A DNA stretch of 64,000 nt from Halalkalibaculum roseum (GCF_011059145.1 NZ_JAALLT010000004.1:609716-673715), one strand, 5' to 3'. Shown: positions 9,040 through 20,797, counted from the stretch's first letter. The notes: generated from the letters alone by a model not told the origin. Program-made: numbers and translations.

Positions 9040-9690
9040 ATGTTCCACGTGAAACAATCAGATATCACATACCATGATGTTCCACGTGAAACCTTTCTAT
9101 ACGTAGACGAACTGATAGATCAAAACAAAGAACAGCTTAACACCTATCTGGATCGCCTGCTATGGTGGAACAAGCGCATTAACCTTGTAAGCCGGGATGT
9201 TCCACGTGAAACAATCTTTGAACATATACGTCATTCCCTTCTTATTCATAGACTTCCGGCGTACCAAAATAGCTCTTTAATTGTAGACACCGGTACCGGT
9301 GGTGGATTACCCGGGATGCCCCTTGCCATCACTTCACCGGAAAAAGAGTTTATTTTAAATGACATAGTGACCAAAAAAGTAATGGCCGTAAAACAAATGG
9401 CCCGCACCCTTGGTCTCAAAAATGCCTCAGCCGTTGACTTTTCTATAGAAAAAGCAACTATAAACAGGGAGTTTCTGATGGTTACCAAGCATGCTTTTAA
9501 GATAAATGACCTCGTGCAAATGACTTCCGGCTTGCCCTGGCAGAACATTATATTTTATAAAGGAATGAATTTTGCCGATGAAATTTCCGGACCCTCTGAA
9601 GAATTTTCCGTTAATGCTTATGATTTGTATAAAGAAAGCCGGGAGTCTTTTTACAAGAATAAAGCCCTAGTGGTAATTTCCCGTTCTTAA
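9040..9690 (+). CDS. rsmG: 16S rRNA (guanine527-N7)-methyltransferase RsmG (GidB)
   Basis: SAM-dependent methyltransferase that methylates G527 of 16S rRNA. The glycine-rich SAM loop VDTGTGGGLPG is at residues 82-92, preceded by the helical segment WWNKRINLVS typical of the family. Length 216 is normal. Its 5' part is shaped by three parS sites: the start codon overlaps the first site, giving MFHVKQ, and the other two encode DVPRET (residues 13-18 and 53-58). The usual VSRAF-like motif reads VTKHAF here, a mild departure near the active site. It forms a pair with mnmG. Confidence 0.95.
   Translation: MFHVKQSDITYHDVPRETFLYVDELIDQNKEQLNTYLDRLLWWNKRINLVSRDVPRETIFEHIRHSLLIHRLPAYQNSSLIVDTGTGGGLPGMPLAITSPEKEFILNDIVTKKVMAVKQMARTLGLKNASAVDFSIEKATINREFLMVTKHAFKINDLVQMTSGLPWQNIIFYKGMNFADEISGPSEEFSVNAYDLYKESRESFYKNKALVVISRS
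9041..9056. promoter_or_regulatory. parS site 1 (ParB-binding), overlapping rsmG start
   Basis: TGTTCCACGTGAAACA matches the widely conserved chromosomal parS consensus TGTTNCACGTGAAACA at every defined base. It is the binding and loading site for the CTPase ParB, which then recruits condensin and the ParA segregation system. The ATG of rsmG begins one base before it. Confidence 0.88.
9078..9093. promoter_or_regulatory. parS site 2 (ParB-binding), inside rsmG
   Basis: TGTTCCACGTGAAACC differs from the consensus only at the last base. It starts 37 bp after site 1 and is read in a different codon phase from site 1, encoding DVPRET. Confidence 0.82.
9198..9213. promoter_or_regulatory. parS site 3 (ParB-binding), inside rsmG
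   Basis: TGTTCCACGTGAAACA, identical to site 1, begins 120 bp after site 2 and again encodes DVPRET. Three sites in 173 bp form a compact centromere-like cluster. Confidence 0.88.
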
Positions 9691-9723
9691 ATTCCTTCAC
9701 TTAGAACACTTCTGAAAAAGCTC

Positions 9724-9731
9724 TATCTTTG
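9724..9731 (+). promoter_or_regulatory. possible -7 promoter element TATCTTTG
   Basis: TATCTTTG fits TAnnTTTG, the -7 element known from Bacteroidota housekeeping promoters, and lies 44 bases before the ATG of the WYL regulator. I do not see a clear -33 TTTG partner, so the call is tentative. Confidence 0.35.
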
Positions 9732-9774
9732 TGCTTCAATAAAGAGTATCAAAGCGGTAAACTAACCTCATTGT

Positions 9775-10719
9775 ATGAAAAGTTCAGAGCGCCGGATGAA
9801 GCTTATTCTGCTTCTCCAACAGTCCAACCACCGGCTTACTGTAAATGATATAGCCGAAAAATTCGACATCAGCCGCCGTACGGTATTCCGGGATTTCAAT
9901 GCCCTATCCGAATTGAATGTTCCGGTTACCTGGGATGAATACAGCGGTTATGGTATCATGCCCGGATACAAAATCCCACCCCTCATGTTCACATCCAAGG
10001 AGTTGGCCACTATTATGGTGGGACTCAATTTTGTTAAATCCCAGGTCGACAAAACACTGGTGGAAGATGCGGAAGGTGTGGAGTTGAAAATCAAAGAACT
10101 CCTGCCGGATGATCTTCGGGAGTTCATGGAATCTTTAGAAGAGCGTACCGTGGTCGATCCCTATATGAATTACGGAGCCGAAAAAATAGACGGCGGGAAC
10201 TGGTATCTGATCAGCAGCGCCATCTCCCAAAATAAATCCATCGGTTTTGATTACCGAAGCAAGAGTGATGAGAAAATGACCAAGCGAAAAATCGACCCGT
10301 ATCTAATCGTATTTTTTCGCGACCATTGGAATGTCATTGGTTTTTCCCACAAAAGAGAGGCAATTCGAAATTTTGTGCTCGATCGCATGTCAGAGATACA
10401 AATTTTGGATGAAAAGTTTGTGCCTTACGGGCAAATCGACACAGAGGCACTTATTTTTCGGTCTGACGAGAGTTCGAGCAAAATAGTGGTAGATGTATCC
10501 GAATCTGCTTTGCGCCGATTTGAAGCTAATCTACCGGCTAAGATTATTAAGAAAAAAAGGATTAATCCTAATTTATTTAGGTTGAGCTTTTTGTTTGATA
10601 ATCTTGATTTTATTAATGAGTGGCTCCTGCAATTTCCAAGAGAAGTTGTCATAGCCGAGCCGGAAGTATTAATAGAAAAAAGAATCAATCTTCTTGAAGT
10701 TATGATGGATGGAAAATAA
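9775..10719 (+). CDS. HTH and WYL domain transcriptional regulator (YafY-like)
   Basis: Predicted DNA-binding regulator. Residues 1-60 form a winged helix-turn-helix of the HTH_11/DeoR-like type (VNDIAEKFDISRRTVFRDF). The middle holds a WYL domain: ISQNKSIGFDYRSKSDEK near residue 150, then IDPYLIVFFRDHWNVIGFSH and IRNFVLDRMSEI, the strand pattern typical of ligand-sensing WYL proteins. A C-terminal WCX-like extension completes the 314 residues. Its ligand and targets are unknown. It is convergent to pckA and separated from it by a hairpin terminator. The last third is more AT-rich than its surroundings. Confidence 0.88.
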   Translation: MKSSERRMKLILLLQQSNHRLTVNDIAEKFDISRRTVFRDFNALSELNVPVTWDEYSGYGIMPGYKIPPLMFTSKELATIMVGLNFVKSQVDKTLVEDAEGVELKIKELLPDDLREFMESLEERTVVDPYMNYGAEKIDGGNWYLISSAISQNKSIGFDYRSKSDEKMTKRKIDPYLIVFFRDHWNVIGFSHKREAIRNFVLDRMSEIQILDEKFVPYGQIDTEALIFRSDESSSKIVVDVSESALRRFEANLPAKIIKKKRINPNLFRLSFLFDNLDFINEWLLQFPREVVIAEPEVLIEKRINLLEVMMDGK

Positions 10720-10881
10720 CAAAGTAATAGTATTTACTATTATTTATATTACATATTTATCAAATTATATATGTGTTGTATTTTTTAGTTGTTTACTTGC
10801 CAGGCTTCAATTTTTTCCCACATCATAATATTATACTCACCTATTGATTTTATTGTGTATATACAAATAGTCCGTTAATAA

Positions 10882-10908
10882 AAAGCCCGGAATTGTTATC
10901 CGGGCTTT
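10882..10908 (-). terminator. rho-independent terminator for pckA
   Basis: AAAGCCCGGA (10882-10891) pairs with TCCGGGCTTT (10899-10908) around a 7-base loop. Read on the minus strand it is followed by a T-rich stretch, so it fits the end of pckA; it may also stop transcripts from the WYL gene. Confidence 0.8.
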
Positions 10909-10932
10909 CTGTCTTTTCCTATTTGCGGTTTA

Positions 10933-12525
10933 TCAAATTTCAGGACCCGCCTCCCGAATATAGCTGTGACTGTCATCCTTATACTTTTCGAAGTTTTTCA
11001 TGAACAGTTTTGCAAGCTTATCTGCCTGACGGTCATAATCTTTAGGGTTCTCCCAGGTTTCTCGTGGCAGCAATATTCCTGAATCTACATTCGGACATTC
11101 TTTGGGTATCTCAAATTTAAACACGTCATCTTTTATGGAATCAACATCATCCAGGTCTCCTGCATGAATGGCATTGATAATGCTTCGAGTCTGTTTGAGA
11201 TCAATTCGCTTGCCGGTTCCGTAAGGGCCGCCGGTAAGTCCCGTATTCACAAGCCAGGCTTTGGCATCGTGCTTACGCATTTTATCGGCCAACATTTCAG
11301 CATATTTCGTTGGCGGCCATGCCAGGAAGGCGGCTCCAAAACAAGCTGAGAACGTTGCCTCCGGTTCATCAACCCCCACTTCGGTACCTGCTACCTTTGC
11401 AGTATAGCCGCTGATGAAGTGATACATCGCCTGTTCCGGTGACAATTTACTGACGGGCGGCAACACACCGAATGCATCATAGGTCAAAAATATCACATTA
11501 CGCGGGTGTCCGGTGACACAGGGAATTTTGGCATTCGAAATATATTCAATCGGGTATGAAGCCCTGGTGTTCTGGGTGATCGAGGTGTCCTTGTAATCAA
11601 CTTCCCTGCTCTCAGGATCATAGCCAACATTTTCCAGCACCGTACCAAATTTAATTGCATTATAGATTTCAGGTTCTTTTTCTTCAGAGAGATCAATCGT
11701 CTTTGCATAACACCCTCCTTCTATATTGAACACACCGTCTTCACTCCAGCAGTGTTCATCATCACCGATCAACTTGCGACTGCTATCGGCCGAAAGGGTG
11801 GTTTTACCTGTACCTGAAAGGCCAAAAAACAAAGCGACATCATCATCGGACTCTCCTTCATTGGCCGAGCAGTGCATGGAAAGTACGTTTTCCTTTGGCA
11901 TGAGATAGTGCATGACAGTAAAAATGCCTTTCTTCATCTCCCCGGCATATTCGGTACCAAGTATAACCATCTGTCCGGTTTCGAAATTAACATCCACACT
12001 GGCATCGGAGGTCATCCCTTCGGTGTATTTATTTGCAGGAAATTTCCCGGCATTGTAGACTACAAAATCGGGTTCACCGAAATTTTCAAGCTCTTCCTCG
12101 GTAGGACGAATGAGCATATTCTGCATGAATAAAGCATGATAAGCCCGTTCAGTTATGATTCTTACTTTCAAACGATAGTTGGGATCCCAGCCGGCAAAGC
12201 CATCAATCACGTACAGCCGTTCGCGTGTATTAAGATAATCTGTGGCTCTTTGATGGTTGATTTTAAAAGTATGCTTGTCCAGTGGAATGTTAATTTTTCC
12301 CCACCAGATTTCATCCTTAACTCCATCTGTTTCTACCACTCGTTTATCAGCCGGACTTCTTCCTGTTCTTTTGCCGGACCGTACCACCAATGCCCCTTTA
12401 TTGGCAATTACAGATCCCGTATCATTCTTGATCGCTTCTTCATAAAATTGCGCCGGCGCTGCATTGCGTATGATATTATTTACTTTGATTCCATGTTTGG
12501 ACAAATCTATTTCCTTTCTGGGCAT
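10933..12525 (-). CDS. pckA: phosphoenolpyruvate carboxykinase (ATP)
   Basis: Converts oxaloacetate and ATP to phosphoenolpyruvate, CO2 and ADP, the entry step of gluconeogenesis. The 530-residue protein has the P-loop [16 protein letters not shown] (kinase-1a), the metal-binding GDDEHCW run (kinase-2), [12 protein letters not shown], and the N-terminal [14 protein letters not shown] region for substrate. All are intact. Start is the ATG at 12525. The upstream gap toward gyrA holds two strong hairpins but no gene. Presence of PEPCK fits growth on peptides, suggested by the peptidase genes elsewhere in the window. Confidence 0.97.
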   Translation of the reverse strand: MPRKEIDLSKHGIKVNNIIRNAAPAQFYEEAIKNDTGSVIANKGALVVRSGKRTGRSPADKRVVETDGVKDEIWWGKINIPLDKHTFKINHQRATDYLNTRERLYVIDGFAGWDPNYRLKVRIITERAYHALFMQNMLIRPTEEELENFGEPDFVVYNAGKFPANKYTEGMTSDASVDVNFETGQMVILGTEYAGEMKKGIFTVMHYLMPKENVLSMHCSANEGESDDDVALFFGLSGTGKTTLSADSSRKLIGDDEHCWSEDGVFNIEGGCYAKTIDLSEEKEPEIYNAIKFGTVLENVGYDPESREVDYKDTSITQNTRASYPIEYISNAKIPCVTGHPRNVIFLTYDAFGVLPPVSKLSPEQAMYHFISGYTAKVAGTEVGVDEPEATFSACFGAAFLAWPPTKYAEMLADKMRKHDAKAWLVNTGLTGGPYGTGKRIDLKQTRSIINAIHAGDLDDVDSIKDDVFKFEIPKECPNVDSGILLPRETWENPKDYDRQADKLAKLFMKNFEKYKDDSHSYIREAGPEI

Positions 12526-12733
12526 GACTTTGATGTTTTGTCTTTTGATTTTGAGTTCCTGTTAAAAAACCGGTAGCAGGACTCATTGAAGTTTTATGCT
12601 TCTTAAAACTCTTGCTATTTATTTAAGGCTCTTTGTTCCAAAACAAATAATTACAAACCGTTGATCCAATTTTATTTGTAGGATTTTCAGAAGATTTGCT
12701 CGGGTAATTTCATGTAACAAATAATGCCTGAAA
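12526..12733. other. upstream region of pckA
   Basis: No gene seen. This stretch, together with the two hairpins that follow it, makes a 308-bp gap between pckA and gyrA. It should hold the pckA promoter on the minus strand; I could not pick out convincing promoter boxes. Confidence 0.4.
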
Positions 12734-12770
12734 TAGAACAAGCCAAGTCATTGAGACTTGGCTTGTTCTA
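12734..12770. terminator. 16-bp perfect stem hairpin between gyrA and pckA
   Basis: TAGAACAAGCCAAGTC (12734-12749), loop ATTGA, then the exact inverse GACTTGGCTTGTTCTA (12755-12770). The stem is strong but the run of T is missing on either side, so it may be a terminator aided by structure or an mRNA 3'-end stabiliser. Confidence 0.6.
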
Positions 12771-12789
12771 ATAATTGTTCTTTTCTATT

Positions 12790-12822
12790 AGTTTTAGGAA
12801 ACTTCGGAAGTTTCCTAAAACT
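12790..12822. repeat. 33-bp palindromic repeat, copy A
   Basis: Arms AGTTTTAGGAAACTT and AAGTTTCCTAAAACT (15 bp, exact) enclose CGG. It sits 11 bases after the gyrA stop. Copies B (22322-22354) and C (28233-28265) share the same core with one base pair changed near the outer end. Confidence 0.85.
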
Positions 12823-12833
12823 TTTTAATGACT

Positions 12834-15290
12834 CTATACCGTATCGTCTTCTTCTTCATTGACCACACGGGTAACGGCAGCTATCTGTTCTTCGCCATCG
12901 AGGCGCATGATGCGAACACCCTGAGTATTTCTACCCATGGTGCGGATACCGCCGCAGTTCATCCGAATGACCTTTCCGCCTTCGGTAATGACCATCAGGT
13001 CATCTTTATCAGAAACTTCCTTGAGGGCAATGAGGTCACCGGTCTTCTTGGTGACTTTGAGAGTGATCACTCCCTTCCCTCCTCTGCTTTGCTCCCGATA
13101 TTCTTCTACCAGCGAGCGCTTGCCGTATCCGTTTTCTGATATGGCCAGAACGGTAGCTTCATGGGTATTTTTGATAACTACCATATCTACGAGCTCGTTA
13201 TTCTTTCCGAGACTCATACCTTTCACACCGGAGGTATTTCGACCCATGTCGCGCACATCTTCTTCGCTGAATCGAATAGCTCTTCCTTTTCGGTTGGCAA
13301 GAATAACACTGCTGTCGCCATCAGTTAGAGATGCACCCAGCAGGGAATCATCATCCTTAATATTAATGGCAATTATGCCATCACGTCGCGGACGACTGTA
13401 GGCTTCGAGCGTTGTTTTCTTAACCTGACCGCCTTTGGTAGCCATTATTATATAGTGGTTGTTGATATACTCTTCATCATCCAGCGTCTTAACGGGTACA
13501 AAGGTCTTTATGGAATCGTCCTTATCAATATCGATAAGATTTACGATAGCCCGTCCCCGAGATAACCTGGAACCTTCCGGAATCTCATAGACCTTCAACC
13601 AGTAGCACTGACCTTTTTCAGTGAAGAAGAGAATATAGTTGTGATTGGTAGCCACAAATAGATGCTCTACATATTCCTCATCTTTTGTGGTGGTACCCTT
13701 CATCCCTTTTCCACCGCGTTTCTGGCGACGATAACCGGAAACGGCCATGCGTTTGATAAATCCTTTATTGGAAATGGTTACGACCACATCCTCATCCGCT
13801 ATCATATCCTCTACATTGAAATCTTCTGCAGAGTAAATCACTTCTGTACGTCTTCCGTCACCGTACCGATCTTTGATATCCAGCAGCTCTTCTTTAATTA
13901 TATCGGTCTGCTTGTTTCGGTCGGATAGGATTCCGCGATATTCTGTAATCTTATCGACGATGTCGCTGTATTCTAGTTCGATCTTATCACGCTCAAGACC
14001 TGTAAGCTTTTGAAGACGCATGTCCAGAATCGCTTTGGCTTGGAGATCGGTCAGAGCAAACTGGCGACGCAGGGCTTCGTTAGCTTCTTGGGGACTGTCG
14101 GCTGCCCGAATGGTCTTGATAACTTCATCAAGATTATCATTGGCAATCTTCAGACCCTCAAGTATGTGGGCACGAGCTTCTGCCTGGTCGAGATCATAGA
14201 TGGTGCGGCGAATGATGACCTCAATGCGGTGCTCTACAAAGTGGTAAATAAGTTCTTTGAGAGACATCACTTTGGGACGGCCCTTGACCAAGGCAAGACT
14301 GATCACACCAAAGGTCTGCTGCATCTGGGTGTACTTGTAAAGCTGGTTAAGTACAATACCCGGATTGGCATTCCGCTTGAGAATGATAACAATACGCATA
14401 CCATCGCGATCCGACTCATCCCTGATTTCTGAAATCTCATCAACCTTGTCATCCTGAACCAAGGAAGCAATTTTCTGGATCAGCGTAGTCTTATTGACCT
14501 GGTAGGGAATTTCGGTAACAACAATCTGTTCCCTGTTACCGCGAATCTCTTCGATGTTGGCTCGGGCACGCATCGTAATTTTTCCACGCCCCGTTTCATA
14601 GGCCTCTTTAACCCCGTCATACCCGTAAATAATGCCGCCGGTTGGGAAGTCGGGAGCTGTAACGTGCTCCATAAGTCCGGAAACCTCAATATCCGGATTG
14701 TCTATATAGGCCACGACGCCATTGATCACTTCCGTAATATTATGTGGGGCCATATTGGTGGCCATACCGACTGCAATACCGGATGCTCCGTTAATCAGCA
14801 GGTTGGGTAACATGCTCGGAAGTACCGTAGGCTCCTGGAGGGTATCGTCAAAGTTGGTTTGGAAATCAACGGTCTCCTTGTTGATATCAGTAAGCATCTC
14901 CTCGGCGATACGCTGCATGCGAACCTCGGTATAACGCATTGCCGCAGCCGAGTCGCCGTCAATAGAACCGAAGTTCCCCTGACCGTCAACCAGCGGGTAT
15001 CTCAGAGAAAAGTCCTGCACCATACGCACAATAGAATCATAAACGGCGGAGTCGCCATGCGGGTGGTACTTACCGAGAACCTCACCGACAATACGTGCAC
15101 TCTTCTTATAATTTCTGTTATGCAGCATGCCGAGATCACTCATACCGTAAAGAACACGGCGGTGAACCGGCTTAAGTCCGTCTCGAACATCAGGTAGGGC
15201 ACGGGATACAATTACCGACATCGAATAGTCAATGTAGGACGATTGCATCTCGTCTTCTATCGTAATGGGAACAATCTTTTCTCTAGCCAT
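12834..15290 (-). CDS. gyrA: DNA gyrase subunit A
   Basis: Breaks and rejoins DNA in the type II topoisomerase that introduces negative supercoils, working as GyrA2GyrB2. The catalytic tyrosine is Y120 in [10 protein letters not shown]. The quinolone-resistance region reads [10 protein letters not shown] with S81 and D85, matching the sensitive residues S83 and D87 of E. coli. The C-terminal beta-pinwheel starts with a GyrA-box QKRGGKG (consensus QRRGGKG) and has related RGGKG repeats further on, which supports gyrase rather than topoisomerase IV. Length 818 is normal. The gene follows gyrB on the same strand after 138 bp. Confidence 0.97.
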   Translation of the reverse strand: MAREKIVPITIEDEMQSSYIDYSMSVIVSRALPDVRDGLKPVHRRVLYGMSDLGMLHNRNYKKSARIVGEVLGKYHPHGDSAVYDSIVRMVQDFSLRYPLVDGQGNFGSIDGDSAAAMRYTEVRMQRIAEEMLTDINKETVDFQTNFDDTLQEPTVLPSMLPNLLINGASGIAVGMATNMAPHNITEVINGVVAYIDNPDIEVSGLMEHVTAPDFPTGGIIYGYDGVKEAYETGRGKITMRARANIEEIRGNREQIVVTEIPYQVNKTTLIQKIASLVQDDKVDEISEIRDESDRDGMRIVIILKRNANPGIVLNQLYKYTQMQQTFGVISLALVKGRPKVMSLKELIYHFVEHRIEVIIRRTIYDLDQAEARAHILEGLKIANDNLDEVIKTIRAADSPQEANEALRRQFALTDLQAKAILDMRLQKLTGLERDKIELEYSDIVDKITEYRGILSDRNKQTDIIKEELLDIKDRYGDGRRTEVIYSAEDFNVEDMIADEDVVVTISNKGFIKRMAVSGYRRQKRGGKGMKGTTTKDEEYVEHLFVATNHNYILFFTEKGQCYWLKVYEIPEGSRLSRGRAIVNLIDIDKDDSIKTFVPVKTLDDEEYINNHYIIMATKGGQVKKTTLEAYSRPRRDGIIAINIKDDDSLLGASLTDGDSSVILANRKGRAIRFSEEDVRDMGRNTSGVKGMSLGKNNELVDMVVIKNTHEATVLAISENGYGKRSLVEEYREQSRGGKGVITLKVTKKTGDLIALKEVSDKDDLMVITEGGKVIRMNCGGIRTMGRNTQGVRIMRLDGEEQIAAVTRVVNEEEDDTV

Positions 15291-15394
15291 GAAGTATTCT
15301 TGTTACTGGTTTACTCGTTATATGATTATTTGGTTGTCGGTAATTGCCTTCAACGATCCAAGGCCTATTCACTCCCGCCTCGGTAAAAGTAGTT

Positions 15395-15419
15395 GTCCCG
15401 CTATTTGGGTTAGCGGGAC
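15395..15419 (-). terminator. hairpin between gyrB and gyrA
   Basis: GTCCCGCTA (15395-15403) and TAGCGGGAC (15411-15419) form a 9-bp GC-rich stem ten bases after the gyrB stop. On the minus strand it is followed by only a broken T stretch, so it may be a partial terminator or processing site that lets some gyrA expression through. Confidence 0.5.
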
Positions 15420-15428
15420 CATATATTC

Positions 15429-17414
<1,986 letters not shown>

Positions 17415-17450
17415 TTAAATGTGGCAAAATCAAAGAAAGAATGATAATTA

Positions 17451-17464
17451 TCGACATATGTCGA
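17451..17464. promoter_or_regulatory. 14-bp perfect palindrome upstream of gyrB
   Basis: TCGACATATGTCGA reads the same on both strands. It lies in the 289-bp divergent gap between gyrB and rpmB, where a regulator of either transcript could bind. No known operator was matched. Confidence 0.4.
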
Positions 17465-17649
17465 GATGTGCCCGTAAAATGAATTTTGATACTTCAAGAA
17501 CTATCGCTCCCGCTTCTGTAGGCCGCCTTTAATTCAGCCCTAATATGTAAAATTTTTTACCTTAAAAGAAACGTTGATCTTTTTAGCTAATACCGCTATT
17601 TTTCTGGTCTCTCTAAAAACAGAAACACCTTAGATTTTTACTTAAGAAT

Positions 17650-17895
17650 ATGGCACGCAAAGATGATATAACAGGAAAGGGCGCACTTAATGGATATCGC
17701 TCTTCCAAATCCAATAATAAAACGAAGCACAAGTTTCACCAGAACTTGCAGAAGAAAAAGTTCTATGTGCCCGAAGAAGACAAATGGGTAACACTTAAAG
17801 TATCTGCCAAAACGCTTCGTACTATCAACAAGAAAGGCATCAGTGCCGTATTGAAAGAAGCGAGAGAAAAAGGAACTCTTATTAAAGACGTATAA
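17650..17895 (+). CDS. rpmB: 50S ribosomal protein L28
   Basis: Structural protein of the large ribosomal subunit. The 81-residue sequence has the family features DITGKGALNGYRSS, NNKTKHKFHQNLQKKKFYVP, and the C-terminal VSAKTLRTINKKGI. The zinc-binding cysteines present in some L28 proteins are absent, as is common in this part of the tree. It heads a cluster with rpmG and the DUF4295 gene on the plus strand. Confidence 0.95.
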   Translation: MARKDDITGKGALNGYRSSKSNNKTKHKFHQNLQKKKFYVPEEDKWVTLKVSAKTLRTINKKGISAVLKEAREKGTLIKDV

Positions 17896-17989
17896 ACAGG
17901 AATATATAGTTGCGGAAGCATCCTTCAATTTTCGTTTCTGGATTGCAACGATGACACCGCATTACAAGTGACTAAGGCAATAACGCATT

Positions 17990-18154
17990 ATGGCAAAAGG
18001 TAATAGAATACAGGTAATTTTAGAGTGCACCGAAAAGCCGGGGTCTTCACGCTATGTTACTACCAAGAACAGGCGTAACACTCCCGACAGGCTGGAACTG
18101 AAGAAGTACAATCCGGTGCTGAGAAAGCATACCGTTCACAAAGAAATTAAATAG
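17990..18154 (+). CDS. rpmG: 50S ribosomal protein L33
   Basis: A 54-residue product: [15 protein letters not shown], then [20 protein letters not shown] and [11 protein letters not shown], which is clearly L33 of the large subunit. The zinc-ribbon cysteines are lost (only C12 remains), so this is the C-minus, zinc-independent form. It lies 94 bp after rpmB and 15 bp before the next gene, in the usual order for Bacteroidota-like genomes. Confidence 0.95.
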   Translation: MAKGNRIQVILECTEKPGSSRYVTTKNRRNTPDRLELKKYNPVLRKHTVHKEIK

Positions 18155-18169
18155 TAAAAGGAATTAACT

Positions 18170-18340
18170 ATGGCTAAGAAGCAATCATTTGGCGAAGAAG
18201 CTGCCCAGCGTAAAGGGACTCACCGCCGCATGGCAAAAGTAATCATTTCTACCAAAACTACCCGCAACAAATACGCTTTCAAAGAAGCTATGGTTGATCA
18301 GGATAGTGTTCAGGAGTTTATTAAGGAGAAGCAGTCTTAA
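18170..18340 (+). CDS. DUF4295 family small basic protein
   Basis: A 56-residue basic protein (MAKKQSFGEEAAQRKG, then AKVIISTKTTRNKYAFKE). It matches DUF4295, a family found directly behind rpmG in Bacteroidota and relatives, whose position suggests a link to the ribosome; no function is established. AAGGA at 18158-18162 gives a good ribosome binding site. A terminator follows within 20 bases, closing the rpmB-rpmG-DUF4295 unit. Confidence 0.88.
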   Translation: MAKKQSFGEEAAQRKGTHRRMAKVIISTKTTRNKYAFKEAMVDQDSVQEFIKEKQS

Positions 18341-18357
18341 GTTCTCTTTATAAAATG

Positions 18358-18400
18358 GAAAAGGTTGCATTCGTTCATGGCGGATGGAACCTTTTTTTTT
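18358..18400 (+). terminator. rho-independent terminator of the L28-L33 operon
   Basis: AAAAGGTT pairs with AACC plus the first bases of a run of nine or ten T (18391-18400), with further pairing of GCAT/CG bases inside the stem. Classic intrinsic terminator. Confidence 0.85.
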
Positions 18401-18476
18401 GACTATATTATTATTGTCGCCAGGCGCGTGGCGCCGGCAATACCAATCGCAATTTACCTAAACGATAATTCCAGGC

Positions 18477-18932
18477 ATGGCTCTGAAAGATCAAATTATG
18501 GCCGACTTAAAACAGGCCATGAAAAACAAGGAACAGGACAGGCTGCGGGTACTGCGCTCGTTAAAAGCCAAACTGCTGGAAAAAGAGATCAGCGAACGCA
18601 AGGAAGGCGAAGCCTCTCTAAGCGATGAACAGACTATTGAGGTGTTGATGAAGGCAGCCAAGCAGCGGCGGGAATCCATCGAGCAGTTTCAAAGCGGGGG
18701 TCGTGACGACCTGGTGGAGAACGAGGAGATGGAACTTGAGATTATTGAAAATTATCTCCCAAAAATGCTTTCCGAAGAGGAAGTAAGAGATGTCGCCCGT
18801 CAAAAAATCGAAGAGCTGGGAGCCGAAACCATGGCTGACATGGGCAAGGTGATGGGAGTGCTCATGCAGGAGTTGAAGGGTAAAGCTGAAGGATCAACCG
18901 TCAGTAAAGTAGTTAAAGAAGAACTCTCGTAA
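18477..18932 (+). CDS. GatB/YqeY domain protein
   Basis: A 151-residue protein of the YqeY family, related to the tail domain of the amidotransferase GatB that contacts tRNA. Signature runs are LKQAMKNKEQDRLRVLRSL near the start, EQFQSGGRDDLVENEE in the middle, and LPKMLSEEEV before a glycine-rich end with MGKVMGVLMQELKGKAEG. The role of free-standing YqeY is not settled. It is followed after 7 bp by the CvpA gene and probably shares its transcript with tyrS. Confidence 0.93.
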   Translation: MALKDQIMADLKQAMKNKEQDRLRVLRSLKAKLLEKEISERKEGEASLSDEQTIEVLMKAAKQRRESIEQFQSGGRDDLVENEEMELEIIENYLPKMLSEEEVRDVARQKIEELGAETMADMGKVMGVLMQELKGKAEGSTVSKVVKEELS

Positions 18933-18939
18933 CGGCCTG

Positions 18940-19497
18940 ATGAATCTTCTCGACTATCTCATTTTAATTCCGATTGTATTTTTCTGTTATCGTGGATTTG
19001 TGAATGGGATCATTCATGAGGTGTTGAGTATTGTCGGGATTGTGCTTGCCGTATTTTTATCCTTCCAATACATGGATAACGTAGCCTCACTGATACGTCC
19101 AATGTTCAGTGAAAATGCCGGTTACATTCCTTTGCTCTCCGGGGCTTTGATTTTCGTAGGAACCATCTCGGCCGTACAGCTCATTGCCTTTTTATCCAAA
19201 AAATTCCTGGAAACCATTAAACTCAATTTTGTAAATCGCCTGGCCGGAGTAGCATTCGGATTTTTGAAGAGCGGCATTGTTGTGAGTGCCCTTTTGTTAA
19301 TTCTGGCAGGGTTTAACCTGCCCTCTCAAGAGGCTCGGGAAAATTCTATTTCCTATCCCTACATCATTTACCTGGCTCCCTATACCTACGATGCCGTTGC
19401 CCTGATATATCCCGGAGCCGAGTATTTTACCGAAACGGTAGAAAAAACCCTGGGCAAATATAACCCAATTGAAAATTTTCCAACCTTAGATAAATAA
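18940..19497 (+). CDS. CvpA family membrane protein
   Basis: A 185-residue inner-membrane protein with about four transmembrane helices (residues 3-20, 25-45, 63-85, 100-125) and the CvpA signature NLLDYLILIPIVFFCYRGF at the N-terminus, followed by FVNGIIHEVLSI. CvpA proteins have been tied to colicin V export in E. coli and more generally to envelope stress tolerance. It lies between yqeY and tyrS with short gaps (7 and 15 bp), so one transcript is likely. Confidence 0.88.
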   Translation: MNLLDYLILIPIVFFCYRGFVNGIIHEVLSIVGIVLAVFLSFQYMDNVASLIRPMFSENAGYIPLLSGALIFVGTISAVQLIAFLSKKFLETIKLNFVNRLAGVAFGFLKSGIVVSALLLILAGFNLPSQEARENSISYPYIIYLAPYTYDAVALIYPGAEYFTETVEKTLGKYNPIENFPTLDK

Positions 19498-19512
19498 GTT
19501 AAGAATCATTTT

Positions 19513-20730
19513 ATGTCGTTTTTACCTGTAGAAGAACAGCTGGAAGTTATCCGCCGCGGGACCGTCGAAATAGTCCCTGAAGAAGAACTGGTGGAAAAGC
19601 TTAAGAAATCGCGCAAACAGGACAAACCTCTCAAGATAAAACTTGGATGTGATCCCACCCGTCCGGATCTTCACCTGGGACATTCTGTTATACTGAGAAA
19701 ACTCCGGCAGTTTCAGGATCTGGGTCATGAGGCCATATTGATCATCGGCGATTTTACAGCGCTGATCGGGGATCCGACCGGACAAAATACTACCCGTCCT
19801 GCGCTTTCGGAAGAAGAGATCAAAGAGAACGCAAAGACCTATCTTGACCAAGCTACCAAAATTCTGGATCCAGAGAGTACGACTATTGTCTATAACTCCG
19901 AATGGCTTGGCAAAATGAGATTTCAGGATGTCATTAAGTTGACCTCGAAGCTAACCGTGGCGCGAATGATAGAGCGGGATGACTTCTCAAAACGTTATAA
20001 TAACAACGAACCTATTTCGCTACACGAATTTCTCTATCCCCTGGCGCAGGGTCAGGATTCCGTGCACCTACACTCCGATGTAGAGCTTGGCGGCACCGAC
20101 CAGAAATTCAACCTGCTGGTTGGACGGGACCTTCAAAAAGATGACGGTCAGGAGCCGCAGATTGCTCTGATGATGCCCCTGCTGGTTGGTACCGATGGTA
20201 CGCTAAAAATGTCCAAGTCGTATGACAACTACATCGGTATCACCGAGGATGCCAACGACATGTACGGCAAGGTGCTCTCCATCCCCGACGACCTGATTTA
20301 CTCTTGGTTTGAACTGGTCACTGACGTACCCGTGGACAAGCTGCCGAAACTTAAAAAGCGCGCCGAAGAAGATCCCCGGGATACAAAACACGAACTGGCT
20401 CTTGCCATTACCCGTATGTATCATGGTGAAAAGGCTGCAAAAGAAGCGAGGGTGCATTTTGAGCAGACAGTCATCAACAAGGAGATACCCGATGATGCGC
20501 CGGTTTACGAATACGAATCAGGTAAAGAAGTTCGGCTACTGGATATTATATCCGACACCGGCTTTACGGATAGCAACGGGCAGACCAAGCGCCTGATGAA
20601 GCAAGGTGGTGTCAGCATCGACGATGAGAAGATTACCGACAAGGGCTATGAAGTTGCCTTCGATGATGATACCGAATTCACCCTAAAAGTCGGTAAACGA
20701 AATTTCGCCATCATCAAAAGCAAATCATAG
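19513..20730 (+). CDS. tyrS: tyrosyl-tRNA synthetase
   Basis: Charges tRNA-Tyr. Class I motifs are present: HLGH (residues 54-57) for HIGH and KMSKS (232-236). [17 protein letters not shown] is the tyrosine-pocket and dimer segment, and an S4 RNA-binding domain ends the protein ([14 protein letters not shown]). The 405-residue length and the organisation match the TyrRS type seen in Bacteroidota and many proteobacteria (TyrZ-like branch). Confidence 0.96.
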   Translation: MSFLPVEEQLEVIRRGTVEIVPEEELVEKLKKSRKQDKPLKIKLGCDPTRPDLHLGHSVILRKLRQFQDLGHEAILIIGDFTALIGDPTGQNTTRPALSEEEIKENAKTYLDQATKILDPESTTIVYNSEWLGKMRFQDVIKLTSKLTVARMIERDDFSKRYNNNEPISLHEFLYPLAQGQDSVHLHSDVELGGTDQKFNLLVGRDLQKDDGQEPQIALMMPLLVGTDGTLKMSKSYDNYIGITEDANDMYGKVLSIPDDLIYSWFELVTDVPVDKLPKLKKRAEEDPRDTKHELALAITRMYHGEKAAKEARVHFEQTVINKEIPDDAPVYEYESGKEVRLLDIISDTGFTDSNGQTKRLMKQGGVSIDDEKITDKGYEVAFDDDTEFTLKVGKRNFAIIKSKS

Positions 20731-20750
20731 AACGCTGAAAACGCGGCTTG

Positions 20751-20797
20751 AACGGACTTACACAGACTAATCATTATAAGCGGTCATGTCCGTTTTA
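20751..20797 (+). terminator. possible terminator after tyrS
   Basis: AACGGAC (20751-20757) pairs with GTCCGTT (20788-20794) followed by TTATT. The loop is long (30 bases), so the call is weak. Confidence 0.35.

Noticed and set aside
12136-12576. 146-residue plus-strand frame opposite the start of pckA
   Set aside because: Overlaps conserved N-terminal pckA sequence; no independent support.
17638-17928. 96-residue minus-strand frame over rpmB
   Set aside because: rpmB on the plus strand is certain; this is its shadow.
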